64,000 nt of DNA from positions 7,564,001-7,628,000 of the forward strand of contig OU612072.1 in assembly GCA_914767715.1 (NCBI GenBank). Reading direction: 5' to 3'. The DNA comes from Membranipora membranacea. Lineage: Eukaryota > Bryozoa > Gymnolaemata > Cheilostomatida > Membraniporidae. Every line of letters starts with the position of its first letter. Position 1 is the stretch's first letter. Below the pieces are notes generated by a model. It had not been told where the DNA came from. It saw nothing but the letters and a program-made list of their open reading frames with translations, and made no database searches. Shown here one piece after another: positions 42,621-54,542 of the stretch. Made by a program: the position numbers and the translations under genes.

Positions 42621-42955
42621 TCTAGGCTGAAGATAGCTGTCTAGGAATTCTCTACCCAGGAGTTATCCTCTCTCGGCTCATTCATGGTGAGTTTGTTTAG
42701 CTAGATACCGTTAGCTTGAGAACCAAACCCTAGCCAGGTAACGGCCAGGTGTTCCACCCTTTCGAGATTTCCCGTACCACATGTATTAAAATTAAAAGAC
42801 TACTATTGTCAATGGGGTTGATGATAGATAGAGGTGGATCGCTCAGGTGCTTCGTACCATCAAAGCACCGCGATGCGCTGCAGTATTGCTGTGAAATATA
42901 ATATAGTCTATGAGATTATCAGGCAGCATCTCAAAATCTAACTTAAAGGCATTAA

Positions 42956-45900
42956 TTAAAGAAGGTCGTCTGCATATGCGGTAACCTTAGCTACTTTGTT
43001 TGTGGTTAAAGGGATACCTCTGAAAGCAGCTTGGCTGTGTTTATATGAAAGAAAACACTCTACATAAACAACATACAGAGATGGTGAAAGTTGGCACCCT
43101 TGTCTTACCCCTCTCTGTAGTTCAATGTCTTCAGAAAGGTGGCCATTTATTTGGACAGAGGTGGTAGTATTCTGGTAAAGTGTTCTAACCACTTTGAGGA
43201 CTTCAGTATTGAAGTTGAAGCCCTCCATGACCCTGATAAGAAAGCCCATGTCAACTAGCTCAAAGGCTTTCTTCTGATCTAGAAACATAAGGATCCCAGC
43301 TTGGTTTTTATTTTTGCAGAAGGTGATGACATCCCTTATGAAAATATTTCAATTATGAATGTTCCTGTCAGGAACTGCGCAAAGCTGCTCGGATGAAATA
43401 TTAGATTTTAGGAATTCAGAAAAGTATACTTTGTTCAGGTATTTGGTGAGGATTTTATAATCAATGTTTAATAGTGTGATTGGTCTATAATCTGATGGTG
43501 TTTCACAGTTTGATTTTTTGGAATCACAGTGGTTACTGCCTTCGTCATGGACTAAGGAACTGTATTTTTGGTGTTTATTTCAGTATAGACTTCAATTAAT
43601 ATGTCCTGAACGTCATCAATATTTTTTTTGTAAAATTCCGCAGTTAGACTGTCCATGCCTGGAGTTTTGTTATTTTTCATTGACGAGACTATGTGTTTTA
43701 ACTTTTCCCTATTTATAGCAAACTCGTTATTTTCCTGCCCTTTAGGTGACACCAATGAACTAAAGGTTTAGGTTATTGGTGACACTCGGTGCAGGATCTG
43801 AGTTTGAAAATGTGGATTGTATTGTTTAGGGGTGTATAAATCTTTATAGAAAGATTCAAAAACTCTGGTTATTGGTGTTATCTGTGAAGTTTAGATTAGT
43901 ATGCGGATCGGTTATTTTTTTAATATCTTTCTTAACTTATCTTTCTTTAAGTCTCTTGTAGAAAAAAGAGAATCACTTTTCGTCATGCAAGTCTGCCTCT
44001 ATCCTGGAACTTACCAAAGAAGATTTTAATTTCTCATCATAAAGTTCTTCAATTCTCTTTTAAGGTGTATTATTTCGTTCAGATCGGTTTCTATCTCTAA
44101 TTTATTTTTTAAATCATATTCAATTTCATGGCGCTCTCTCTTTCTGAAAGCGCAGTGTTTAATTGTTACCTTTTTAATTCTCTCTTTAATGTCGTCCCAC
44201 CATTGCCCGACTGTTTTTAAAGCGAGGCGTAGTGATCTGCAATCCTTTATAAGGCTTTTAATTAAGTCAATGTAAACGTCATCTGAATTATTTAGTTTCC
44301 AAAAGGATTTACCATGGGGAATTGTGCTTGTATTGTACTCGATTGAACGGTGTAGAATGTTATGATTGGAATATGGAAAAAAATCAGATTTGATAGATGA
44401 GGCACAATCTCTGGGAACAAAAAATTTGTCGAGTCTGCTGGCTGACGCAGCACTACCCGTAAACCAGGTGAATTCGGATTTTAAAGCTCCTGGTGGTCTT
44501 CTGTATGGATCAGAGCAACCGAAAGATGTAACTAGTGATTCTAATTCAGAAGAGCCTACCGGGACCTCTCCTCTGGTATGACCCAAGGTGTCGTAATGAA
44601 TTGAGGTCATGCAATTCATATTCCCAGCAATGATGTTCATTTTGGATGAAGAAAAAAAAGGCGGAAGTGTAGTTGAAAAAAAATCTTCCTGTCTGCTGGT
44701 ATATTTGGTGAGTAAACACAGATAACTCTGATTTGTTTACTGTCAAAAGAAAAGTCTACGTAGCAGATTCTGCCGTCATCATTGGAAAAAAAATTGTCAA
44801 TGACGCCTGAAAAATTGAGTTTAAAAAGGATCGGCACCCCGGCAGAACGTGAAGTGAGAAAGTTAAAAAAAGATTTACCTTTCGATTCTCTACAGGTTTC
44901 TAAATGAGTCTCTTGAATTAAAAAGATATCAGAGTTAAGTTTTTCGAGAATAGAAGTTACTTTTTGCCAATATTTTAAATTCTGCTATGCCTCGGACATT
45001 TAAAGATGATACTCTAAGTACCTCGGCCATAGATGGATTGAAGAAGGAGTTGTTTAGGTTATGAAAGCTTTAAAGAAGGATGAGGGGAAAACTCCAGAAA
45101 AAAAGAGGGAGCTCTGAGGAGTTTTTTAAATGGAGGGTGGACTGGGAAAAAAAAAATCAGTCATCTTCTGCCACGTTTAGCTTTTTCTTTAGTTCCGTGA
45201 CCCCCTTTTGCCCCTCCCCATCCAGAACAGAGGATGTCCTTTTGGCATTGGTGCTAGTGATGTTATCGTTATCTATATCAATCTGCAAAGAATCATTTTC
45301 GAAAGACTCATCAGAAGAGAGGACAGCTTCCTCTGTCTCTGCTGCCTGGGTGGACTCAATGGACTGGGACTGGGAGCTGGAGCTGGCGGCTGCCGGGCTA
45401 GCCCAAACGTTGGGTTTTGGGTAGTGAATCTGGTCTCGACTCAGCTGGTTGCGAGTTAGGACTAGAGTTAGCTTTAGATTTAGAGTTATGGCTAGAATCG
45501 AAATAGTTCCTCTTTAAAGGTGTCATATGGCCTATGACCGGAAGCTTTTGTTTGCTTGATTCTTTTTTGGTCCACGATTTGTTTAAAGCAACTGTACTCT
45601 CTTTGTCCAAAAGTTCACAAAAGTCATAGCTGTGACCCTTTTGTTTTCAAATACTACACACCTTTACTCTATCGCACTCCTCGTTAGTGTGGCCAGTCAG
45701 ATGGCAAATGGTACAATGATCGAAGGGACAGTCCCTAACGATATTGGTTGTGGATTGGCACTTAAAGCAAGTTCTGACCTGGTCTCGGCACGCGATCCTG
45801 ATTTGTCAAACCTGACCGACCCTGGAATTATTAACCCCTTCTTGGGCTCTATGACAAATTGTCTCACACCATTCTCAGTAGTGGGGAACTCTTTGAACCT

Positions 45901-46590
45901 CATCCGTCTACCCTTTAAAACTTTGCCGTATGGACATAGCTGCCAACATAGCCTCATCCGGAACCAAAGAGTGACCCTCACCAAACTGAGGGGAAATGGT
46001 TAGAAGCTGCTCCTTCTTGAGCTCTGAACGAATATTCCACTCAACAGGAGCACTTGCAAGGAATTCCGACAAACTGGTCTGATCAATAAAACTGACTTCA
46101 ATGTCATCCCCAATTGGAACGGCAGACTTAACTTTGGAGAGAGATGTGTAATTTTTTAGATCAGCAAAAAACAGTGCTACAGTGCTGCTCAGTACATTTG
46201 CAGCTCTTTTGAATGACAGCAGAAAGAATAATGATGGGAAAAAAAGAGAAGTGCCTAAACTAGGCCAAATGTATGCTGCAAGAGCTTTGGGCAAATTGCA
46301 CAAAGAAAATTTCCTGCCAAAACGGAGGGAGTGAAAAAAAGCAGTGAAATTACAACTCAATATAAGTGCTGAGGAGTGTGTCACTCAAAAAGCCAAGTGA
46401 AAGCTGAGTATTTAAATTATTAGATTATTCCAAGAGAATTAATCACAAGATAAAGTTGAATTAAATTGTTACCGTGATCTGATGATCTGAAAAGTCAAAG
46501 ATAATCCTTTCCCCACCGGCCAGAAATCGTGTGATGATTTCTGCCGGGGCTGGTGCTTCTCGCGCGTTCAAGTAATACAGGGTAATGAGC
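42956..46590 (-). mobile_element. L1/Tx1-like LINE, decayed and 3'-truncated
   Basis: Read 5' to 3' on the minus strand. ORF1 (about 46590-45650, several frame breaks) has a CCHC knuckle CTICHLTGHTNEEC (CX2CX4HX4C) near 45720. Then an endonuclease part (GNMNCMTS, SRLDKFFVPRDC; 44640-44026). Then reverse transcriptase: NNKTPGMDSLTAEFYKK near 43650, FLDQKKAFELVD near 43280, RQGCQLSPSLY and YADD at about 42960. The first catalytic Asp of the RT (normally AFD) reads AFE. The sequence stops just after YADD, so the 3' half of RT and the C-terminal part are absent. Multiple stops; not active. Confidence 0.85.
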
Positions 46591-47087
46591 CAAGCAAAAT
46601 ATGTGCAGCAATTTTGGAAATTATGTGCACATCGACACACTTCCTGTTTAAGGCACGCCATAACATCGACAAAATACTGGTCTATATATATATATATATA
46701 CTTTTATTATATGTATACTGGTCTATAAAGCCTCTTCGTTATCAAAATTTTGATAACAGGACGACGTTTCAACCTGAAACTCGAAAAAAATGGGGATTCA
46801 ACTGTCTACTGAGCCACGGGAATAATGTTTGTGAAAGGCAGGAAAATTAGTGAGATGATATTTGATTAAGGTTTGTGTATGGTATGAGGTTTTGCTAGGT
46901 ATGCTGTGACCGACTCACCACAAATTCTCATGCAGACAGCGATTGCCTGAACACACACTAGCAGAAAAGGTTGTCCCGTGGCTCACCAAAGAGTGACTGC
47001 TGGAAAAAAAAAACCATGAGAGAAGAAAAAAAAACATAAAAACGAATCTCTATTGATGCACGATAACCATCAATCATAAAAAAAAAA

Positions 47088-47440
47088 TTACTCATTCTCT
47101 CCGATGATATTGCTGAAAAAGGGTTTAACAGCAGACAAAAATCTCAACCTTAGAACATTGAAGATAAAAACCTCACTGTCAAAAATTATACGGCACCTCA
47201 TGTCCCATATAACCTTGTTGAGGGCCACAACAAGATGCCGAAGTCGGCGGTCTCCTTCATTATGCCTAACTCGATCGGAAAATACTCCATTCAACATAGC
47301 AAGCTCCCTTGCTGTATCTATCTCTATATCAACAAACCGTTGTGCATACCAGGCCAGGAGGTCGCGGGCTGGCTGCAGATCTTTACAAGTTACAAAAAGG
47401 TGTGTGACTCAATACTTGGAGTTTTCTGTGCTTAAAACAA
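47088..47440 (-). mobile_element. LINE ORF2 C-terminal fragment
   Basis: The minus-strand reading contains ARDLLAWYAQRFVDIE and RHLVVALNKVIWDMRCRIIF, which resemble the end of L1/Tx1-type ORF2 proteins. It lies on the 5' side of the LINE at 43-46.6 kb and on the same strand, so it cannot be that element's own 3' end in place. A-rich runs (T on the minus strand) follow at 47000-47090. Confidence 0.55.
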
Positions 47441-47502
47441 TGTGAGGACAATTCTAATGGAATGCTCTCGAGTTCATCATGATGAAACGAAAACAAAAGA
47501 TT

Positions 47503-47575
47503 TACCCCAGCGGGGATTTGAACCTGAGACTCCCGCGACATAGACTTTGATGCTACCTACCTTGCACATCAACAT
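47503..47575 (-). mobile_element. tRNA-like remnant
   Basis: Minus strand has box B GGTTCAAATCCCCGC and a CGGGAGTCTC arm, but no good box A. Probably a SINE head relic. Confidence 0.4.
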
Positions 47576-47751
47576 CTTATCATTGTAGCAGCTATCTTGC
47601 CTGGTCATCTAAATACAAACTCATTGAATACAATGTCAAGGCTTATACTATACAATAGCAATGATGAATGTAGTTTATTTAGCAGGCAGGGTTAATTAAA
47701 CAATAATTATTGCTGATTGGGTAATGATATATGGGGCATTAAACTCAGTGT

Positions 47752-49130
47752 ATGTCCTGAAAATCTGAGGTCTGTACCTTATGCAGGCCACAAAAGAAGC
47801 TTTCTCTAAAGCATCACAAATCAGTAAAACAATGTGTAGGCACATTTTCTTTTTAGCAGCAGCATGGCTTCATGGTCAACAAGTTATTTTTAATTTGCTT
47901 TAATTATAAACTTTTAGAAAACCTCAATAAATAAATAAATAAATAAATAAATAAATGGTCTGACAGCACAAATTTTTATATCATTGGATTGCTCATCTCC
48001 TGAGTAACACAGTGGTCATTTTCTTTAGTAAACAAGGAAAACATCTGCCAACATATCCAGAGCTTTAGTGAAACAGTTAAAAAATGATATAAATCGCTGC
48101 CCTGCTGCCGGCATATGTATGTAATTTTTTTACTTTCATGGGGGGCAAAGTAATACACATTTTTCGAGTATGTCCTGAATATCTGAGGTCTGTAGCTCAA
48201 TAATTGGTTATGCCAGCTACAATAGAAGCTTTCTATAAAGCATCACAAATCAGTAAAATAATGTGTAGCCATATTTTCTTTAGAGCAGCAGAATGGCTTC
48301 AAAAGGTCTGACAGCACAAATTTTATATAATTGGATTGTTCATCTCCCGCGGAACATAGTGTTTTTTTTAGTAAACAAGGAAAATATCTGCCAACAAATC
48401 AAGAGCTTTAGTGAAAACAGTTTAAAAATGATATAAATTGCTGCCCTGCTGCCAGCATATGTATGCAACTATTCCATTTTCATGGTGGGCATTTTTTGAG
48501 TATGATCTGAAAATCTGAGGTCTGTAGCTCGATAAATTATTTGGCCAGCAACAAAAGAAGATTTCTTTTTACAATCATTATGATTTATAGCCATATTGAG
48601 AGTATAAAAAACTTATCCCAGACTGGGGTCGAACCCAGAACTCTGCGTTTACAAAATGGGGATTATCCACTGAACTACACAGACTTCATGTGACACTGGC
48701 AAAACAGTGTCTGCCTGATCTTTAGTGGAGCATGATTACTGTATTATAATAATTACATTACATAACTGATAATGAATACACACACAATCAGCATAATTAT
48801 TTGTGCACAGCTAAATCATTGCAAATCAGTAAAATAATGTAGAAGCACATTTTCTCTTGAGCGGCAGCATAGCTTAAAATGGTATGGCAGCACAATTTTT
48901 TAGATCATTAGATTGCTCATCTTCTGAGGAACATTGTGTTTATTTCTTTAGTAAACAAGGAAAATATCTGCCAACATATCGTAAGCTTTACCGAAAACAG
49001 TTAGAAAATGATATAAGTTGCTGCCCTGCTGCTGGCTTATGTATGCAATTATTCCCCTTTCATGGGGGGGGGGGGCAAAGAAATACACAGTGTGTCCTGA
49101 AAATTTGAGGTCTGTAGCTTGATAACTTTT
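47752..49130. repeat. Degenerate tandem repeat, unit about 0.33-0.42 kb
   Basis: The motif GTCCTGAAAATCTGAGGTCT (variants at 47752, 48169, 48500 and 49093) starts each unit. Following landmarks recur in order: CATCACAAATCAGTAAAA, GTCTGACAGCACAAATTT, AACAAGGAAAAYATCTGCCAAC, GCTGCCCTGCTGC and a G-rich run. The third unit is stretched by an insertion at about 48560-48800. No coding potential seen. Confidence 0.8.
48613..48684 (-). mobile_element. tRNA-like SINE head inside the tandem repeat
   Basis: Minus strand: GTGTAGTTCAGTGGATAA (box A-like) and CTGGGTTCGACCCCAG (box B). It sits in the extra sequence that splits unit 3 of the surrounding repeat, so it inserted after the tandem duplication. 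Confidence 0.6.
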
Positions 49131-50276
49131 TATGCCAGTCAAAAAAGAAGTTTTCCGCTTTATAATTTATATGATTTTTGGCCTTTTCAAGATGTGGGGA
49201 TAACTCGGGTTCACCAAATTACCTTATATGCCCGGAGGGCTCATTATGTTTTGCCCGAGCTTGCTCTCAGTTTGCAGAGAGATCAGAACACACATTGCAG
49301 GATAAATCTCTTGTAGTAAAAAAATTAAAGTACCGAAACAGTTTATCTTCTGACATAAATATGTGATGTAATAAAATTAAGGACATCAGTAAACATTCTA
49401 TTGGGTTTTCTACAGTGACCTGATTTATGTTATTTCTCTTCAGGTGTCCAGAAACCCAACTTATATGATCAATTTAAAAAGACAAATTGATCCAATTACA
49501 CCACTACACAGCTACACACTGTACAATAATTGATGCAACTGAGTTAAATATTTCTCCTGTGTCGGATGGAAAAGACAGTGGATGCCAACGAAAAATTTCA
49601 ACGGTATTGATCAGCTTGACTTCATTAAAGTATTTCTTTCTTTCATTCTGTCACTCTTCAAATTTCATATTGATGTTGTTTCTGACATCAAGTTTTTGAA
49701 GCTAGGCAATCTCCTGACAATGTATATTGTTATCACGAACATGGTCTGTTTCAAGGTCTGCGAATGAGGATTCTTCTGTGGTAGCGAAAAGACAACCTTT
49801 ATCAGACACAAAGTAAATAAACGCCTCACTAAATATCATAGGTACACATGTGTCTAAATTGTGGTTTTCTGCCTGTGGCAGTACTCTATGACTGTGAAGG
49901 AATCAGGCAAGACTTTTGTTGTTTGTGATTTGAAAACTCCACCCGAGTATGTACAAAGCAGCGATTTTTTGCATGCACAGTGAAATATATTCACATATGA
50001 TTATTTTAAGCATCAAAAGTGGTAAATGAGAGTTGTCCGCATTGTTAGTGTTTTCCCTGCTCATTTATAAATATTCCTAGAGATTCGAATGAATTATGAC
50101 CAGTCACATGCTGAGTTTGTAAGGATTCCTTTTAGATCATGGGTGGGCAACTCTTTTTTGAAGAAGGCAGCATTTTATGCAGAATCAACACGGAAGGCCA
50201 CAATATATTTTCTCGGCATAAACTTGGAACATGCGGTATAATATAGGACTGTGTGTTATATACAAACTGGAGCCTA
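49131..50276. other. Intergenic, no gene seen
   Basis: AT-rich. A fragment GCTCTCAGTTTGCAG at 49261-49275 matches a core shared with the SINEs at 52.6 and 59.6 kb. Nothing else recognised. Confidence 0.4.
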
Positions 50277-50497
50277 TTGGCTTCTCGGCCTATTGGCTAA
50301 GATCAAAGTGTCATGGCTAATGGCTGATTAGTGCCTGTTTCAGTTTCTGGCAGCTTGCTGCACACTCATGATTAGGAGGTCCACCATGGCCTCACCTCTA
50401 GGATGCATTCTAGTTTACTAGAATGTATCACACTCTCAGTACGAGGACTTCAGGCAACTTGAGTCCCTCTTTAGGGGCAGCCCACCCTCTGTTTTGT
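50277..50497 (+). mobile_element. U2 snRNA-derived SINE, tandem copy 1
   Basis: Head GGCTTCTCGGCCTATTGGCT then AAGATCAAAGTG as in U2 snRNA, then the same body as 26848-27068 in opposite orientation (GCAGCTTGCTGCACACTCAT, CCTCACCTCTAGGATGCATT, CCTCTTTAGGGGCAGCCC). Confidence 0.85.
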
Positions 50498-50510
50498 CAT
50501 AAACAGGGGG

Positions 50511-50722
50511 CCTATTGGCTAAGATCAAAGGGCTAATACCACTGACTGATTAGTGCCTGATCAGTTTTGGCTGCTCGCTGCACACCCAAGTTCAGGAGGT
50601 CTTCTATGGCCTCACCTCTAGGATGCATTCTAGTTTTCTAGGATGTATCACATTGTCAGTATGAGGATTTAGGGCACCTTGCCTTCCTCTTTAGGGACAG
50701 CCAAACCTTCTGTTTCTTGCAG
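50511..50722 (+). mobile_element. U2 snRNA-derived SINE, tandem copy 2
   Basis: Starts inside the head (CCTATTGGCTAAGATCAAAG) and runs through the full body to CAGCCAAACCTTCTGTTTCT. It lacks the first bases of the U2 part. It lies about 13 bp after copy 1. Confidence 0.8.
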
Positions 50723-51331
50723 ATTTGAGTGTCGATAAAACTTTTTTGTAATGTTGCAAGAAGCATCAGACTCTTCAACTCGCATCAGTTTAAAAGAAAT
50801 ACATATTTTTTTATGTTATCGACTGAAGTTTTTTGTCTGGGAAACGGTTGTGTTCATGGCTGTATCCCAGCATTTCAAGCGTTAGGAAAAAGGGCAGGAT
50901 GGGCGCTCAAGAGGTGCGGTAAACATTTGTATACTTGTCAATGAGATTGAATCTGGAACATATCAGCCAAAAGGCTGGAACACTTTTAACATGTCAAATT
51001 TTTGATATAACAACTCTGCTTTTCTTGTTCAAAATGATAGCTTTTCAAAAGACAGTTTGTAGTTGCAATATCCAAAGGTGAAAGGATTAATTAAATTGCC
51101 TTTCTCACACAATGTTACGACAACGTTTTTACTATTTGGGATCTCTATTCGAATAGATCCTCTTGAAGAAGTAGTCGGCACCAGTAGAGGTATAAGGCTT
51201 TTGTGTAGAATGGCTTGGGAGTTTTCCTTGAGTTTTTAACATGAATGTAGCTTAGCGCATGGTTGATACAGTATGGCCAATATTTTGATATCCATAAAAT
51301 TAATTGTGCTTGCAGATGGTAATGGATACTA

Positions 51332-52114
51332 CAGCCAGCCCTTAAAAGCGTTCGGGATGGCGATCGCGGCCGTAGGCGGTCGTTAAGGGGGTGGTTGGTA
51401 AGCTAGGAAACTCCTTTTTTTGCAATTTATCACTTTTTTAACTTGAGCACCTGTTTACAGAACGTTTGCCCCATTTCACAGAATTCTAACTCTGTTTTTC
51501 GGATTCCTCAAACCTTAAAACCTACATCTATGTCATTACATCAATAAATTAATACAAATGTGCAGACTTATTAATGGTTGTATTCTCCTATATCTGGACA
51601 TTCTCAGACACAGCGACTGCAAGCTTGTTTAAAATGAATAAGAACTCGTTATATTTGATTAGAAGTTGTCAGGTCGGTCAGATTTTATCGTCATGGTAAG
51701 ACAACTATTTAATTAGCATGGGAAAATTTAGGGAAAAAAAGAAGACAATGTCATATTATTGCAACATAGAACATAGCCTTAGGACTATCTCGAGCCTTAA
51801 TTGACATAAATCATTTTCGAGTCTCTGCAAAGTGCCGTGGCTGAGAATTTCCAGACATGGGAGAAGACAACCATTAATATGTCTGCACATTTATAATATT
51901 TTATTGACGTAACAACAATATGTATGTTTAAGATATGAGGAATCCGAAAAAGAGGGTTATAACACTGTGAAATGAGGCAAAAGTTCTGTGAACAGTTGCT
52001 CAAGTTAAAAAAGTGATAAATTGCAAAAAACGGAGTTTCCTAGCTTCCAACCCACCCCCTTAACAACCGCCTACAGCAGTGATCGCCATCCCGAACGCTT
52101 TAAATGGCTGGCTG
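51332..52114. mobile_element. Foldback element with long terminal inverted repeats
   Basis: Begins CAGCCAGCCCTTAAAAGCGT and ends ACGCTTTAAATGGCTGGCTG. The arms pair over roughly 330 bp each, including TTCGGGATGGCGATCGC, the CACTTTTTTAACTTGAGCA segment and CGGATTCCTCA. The centre is non-repeated AT-rich DNA. No transposase and no clear target-site duplication. Confidence 0.8.
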
Positions 52115-52257
52115 TGATACGTACTTGGACATCCATAAGACAGGAGTCAAAATTTGAGTATATTATTTTCACAGGCATAAGGCCACATTGGGCCGCAAAA
52201 GATACGCACACGGTCTCATTTGCCCTCGTTGCATTGATCGGTGATGAATAAAGTTGA

Positions 52258-52463
<206 letters not shown>

Positions 52464-52469
52464 ACCCAG

Positions 52470-52716
52470 TAGATCTCATTGGTTAAAATGTTGGTTAAGA
52501 TCCCAATGGTTAGTCACTCACCACATCATGGCAGCAAAATGGTGCCTTAAGGGCGAGGCTGCAATGTCTGCGAAATCGCTCTCAGTTTGTAGGCAGGTTG
52601 GACCACACCCGGGGGTCCAACAACTCCCAGTAGTCAGTGGACTGCAGTGGGATTCGAACCCACGACCTGAAGGACCGGCGCTCTAACCACTGATACACCT
52701 CCTACTCATTGTCAAA
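52470..52716 (-). mobile_element. tRNA-derived SINE next to the microsatellite
   Basis: Minus-strand head: GTAGGAGGTGTATCAGTGGT then TAGAGCGCC (box A) and GTGGGTTCGAATCCCAC (box B). The body includes the CTCAGTTTGTAGGCAGGTTG core shared with 59.6 kb. Its 3' end abuts the ATCT array, so the array may have grown from its tail. Confidence 0.7.
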
Positions 52717-52750
52717 AAGGCCACAGGATGCCCACAGCATATCCCATAAT

Positions 52751-53031
52751 CTAGACTATGTTCCTGTGTATTCTGTAAAAATAACATGAGTTTTCCACTA
52801 GGAATATTTGCCAGGAAATACATTCAATAATTTGAACCAAAATAGGAAGCATGTGGAGGGTTCTTGGGCTTTGTTCAAGATAAATTTGAAAAGAAAATGT
52901 ATATTGAAAGGACTTCCGATGGAGAATAGTGTTAGCTGTTCGAAGACCAACAATTGTTTTAGAGATACTCAAAATTGATGCAGTGATCTGATGGTAAGAA
53001 CTTAGAAATACCAAGAGTGTGCAGATATATT
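52751..53031 (-). other. Short ORF with signal-peptide-like start, doubtful
   Basis: From the ATG at about 53035 the minus strand reads MKYICTLLVFLSSYHQITA, a plausible signal peptide, then about 75 unrecognised residues to a stop. No family match and no splice context. It might be a relic of the nearby PAN gene group, but chance is equally likely. Confidence 0.15.
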
Positions 53032-53326
53032 TCATACTATTCACGTTACCAAAATAATTCTTGAGGATGAGAATGGAAAACTGCTAAAGCCAGCTGAGTG
53101 CCAATACTTGATATTTATCTGACTGTCTGTCATAAAATAAGTAGTCAGCTGATTTTTTACCACTAGTGATATTAATACAATATTGATTTCAAGCTTAAAC
53201 AGGTTGAAATTTGTTATTTTGCCTAGCACATAGTATACTTCCTGATTATATTAATGACAGGCTAGTATTACATTGCAATACATACAATTTAACATACTTA
53301 ATAAATGTTCTGAATAATCATATCAA

Positions 53327-54029
53327 CACAGAGTAAGGATATACAGAGCGGACTCTTCAATGATCGTTATAGTGCCTGCGGTTTTTATCCACTGGGGGAA
53401 ATTCATCAATCTGGCCACCTGCCAATTTCAGAATATATATAAGTTACAGTGGAGTTTTCTCATGCAGACATAGCCACCTTTGATAGGTCATAATTCATTC
53501 TGTATTTATCCTAAAGACTGATTTCCAACTTTTCTGAAATGTCCAATCTTCAAGCTATACACCATATTATTGTCATTTTTTGCTAGGATACATAGGCTAT
53601 GAGTAATCCAGGTTTTTAAAATGAGTTTTATCATATAGATTTACATAGGACTTAGGTCAATGCACAGACATTTCCTAATTTTGATGACCAGCTGTCTATC
53701 AATTGTCACATGTAAATCCATATGACAAAACTCATTTAAAAAACCTGGATTACTCTTAGACTATGAATCCTAGCAAAAAATGACAATAATATGGTGTATA
53801 TCTTGAAGGTTGGACATTCCAACAAAGTTGGAAATCAGTCTTTGGGATAAATACAGAATGAATTATGGCCCATCAAAGGTAGGGATGTCTGCAAGAAAAA
53901 TGCCATTATAACATATAGAGATAATGAGTTTTTGGCATCCAGCTGTGCACAACTTTCCCCCAGTGAATCAAAAACCGCAGGCACTATAACTATCATTGAA
54001 GTGTCCGCTCTGTATATCCTTACTCTGTG
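53327..54029. mobile_element. 703-bp palindromic foldback element with 7-bp target duplication
   Basis: Ends are CACAGAGTAAGGATATACAG and its reverse complement, flanked on both sides by ATATCAA (53320-53326 and 54030-54036). Arms of roughly 300 bp pair with scattered differences around a centre near 53680. No ORF for a transposase. The short duplication and ends are compatible with a hAT-like cut-and-paste origin, but the superfamily is not certain. Confidence 0.85.
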
Positions 54030-54036
54030 ATATCAA

Positions 54037-54542
54037 TTATGCAAGATCTGGCTAGCCATAACTCATCAAATGTGCACACAAATTTCCTCTTGAATGGATC
54101 TCAGATATTTGAAACTCAGTCATAAAATATATTCGACAGTCTTGATCAGCAATAATGGAATTTGGAAAGTGTTTCATATACATTTTGATGTATTTAATTA
54201 TTGAAGCAACAATTCCGAAATAAATTGTTGATGAGCGGTAAAAAACCTTAATCACAATAATCACAATACCATTACTCAGTATGTCCTTATTCTTAATATG
54301 TCAAATTTCCAATAAGGTATTAGTAGTAGATATAAAATAACAGTTTTTGATAGTGGAGACAGGTAGTTGATCGCTGTGAGATCAGTCCTGAATGCCATCA
54401 AGAGCAAAAATAAACAAGAAGAATACATCAAATTGCATTTTATCTGCCATTGGCTCATCGGTTTGCCTGACTCTACCAATTTAACCGGTGCAAAGGTTTG
54501 AGAAGTCTTAGTTACAAAGTCTCATTGAGTAATATATACTAC
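54037..54542. other. No exon resolved
   Basis: Lies downstream (minus strand) of the PAN exon at 54.5-54.8 kb. It should hold the next intron or exon of that gene, but no convincing acceptor and coding segment was found. Confidence 0.35.

Noticed and set aside
42370-42630. 86-residue ORF with a 15-residue repeat
   Set aside because: Explained by a 45-bp minisatellite; no start context, splice sites or homologue.
45632-46003. 123-residue plus-strand ORF
   Set aside because: Antisense shadow of the LINE ORF1, whose CCHC knuckle is on the minus strand.
47931-47956. AAAT tetranucleotide run, and G runs at 14.09, 25.63 and 49.07 kb
   Set aside because: Ordinary short simple repeats; not worth separate entries.
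50277-50497. A functional U2 snRNA gene
   Set aside because: Only the first ~30 bp match U2; the branch-point recognition and Sm-site regions do not follow.
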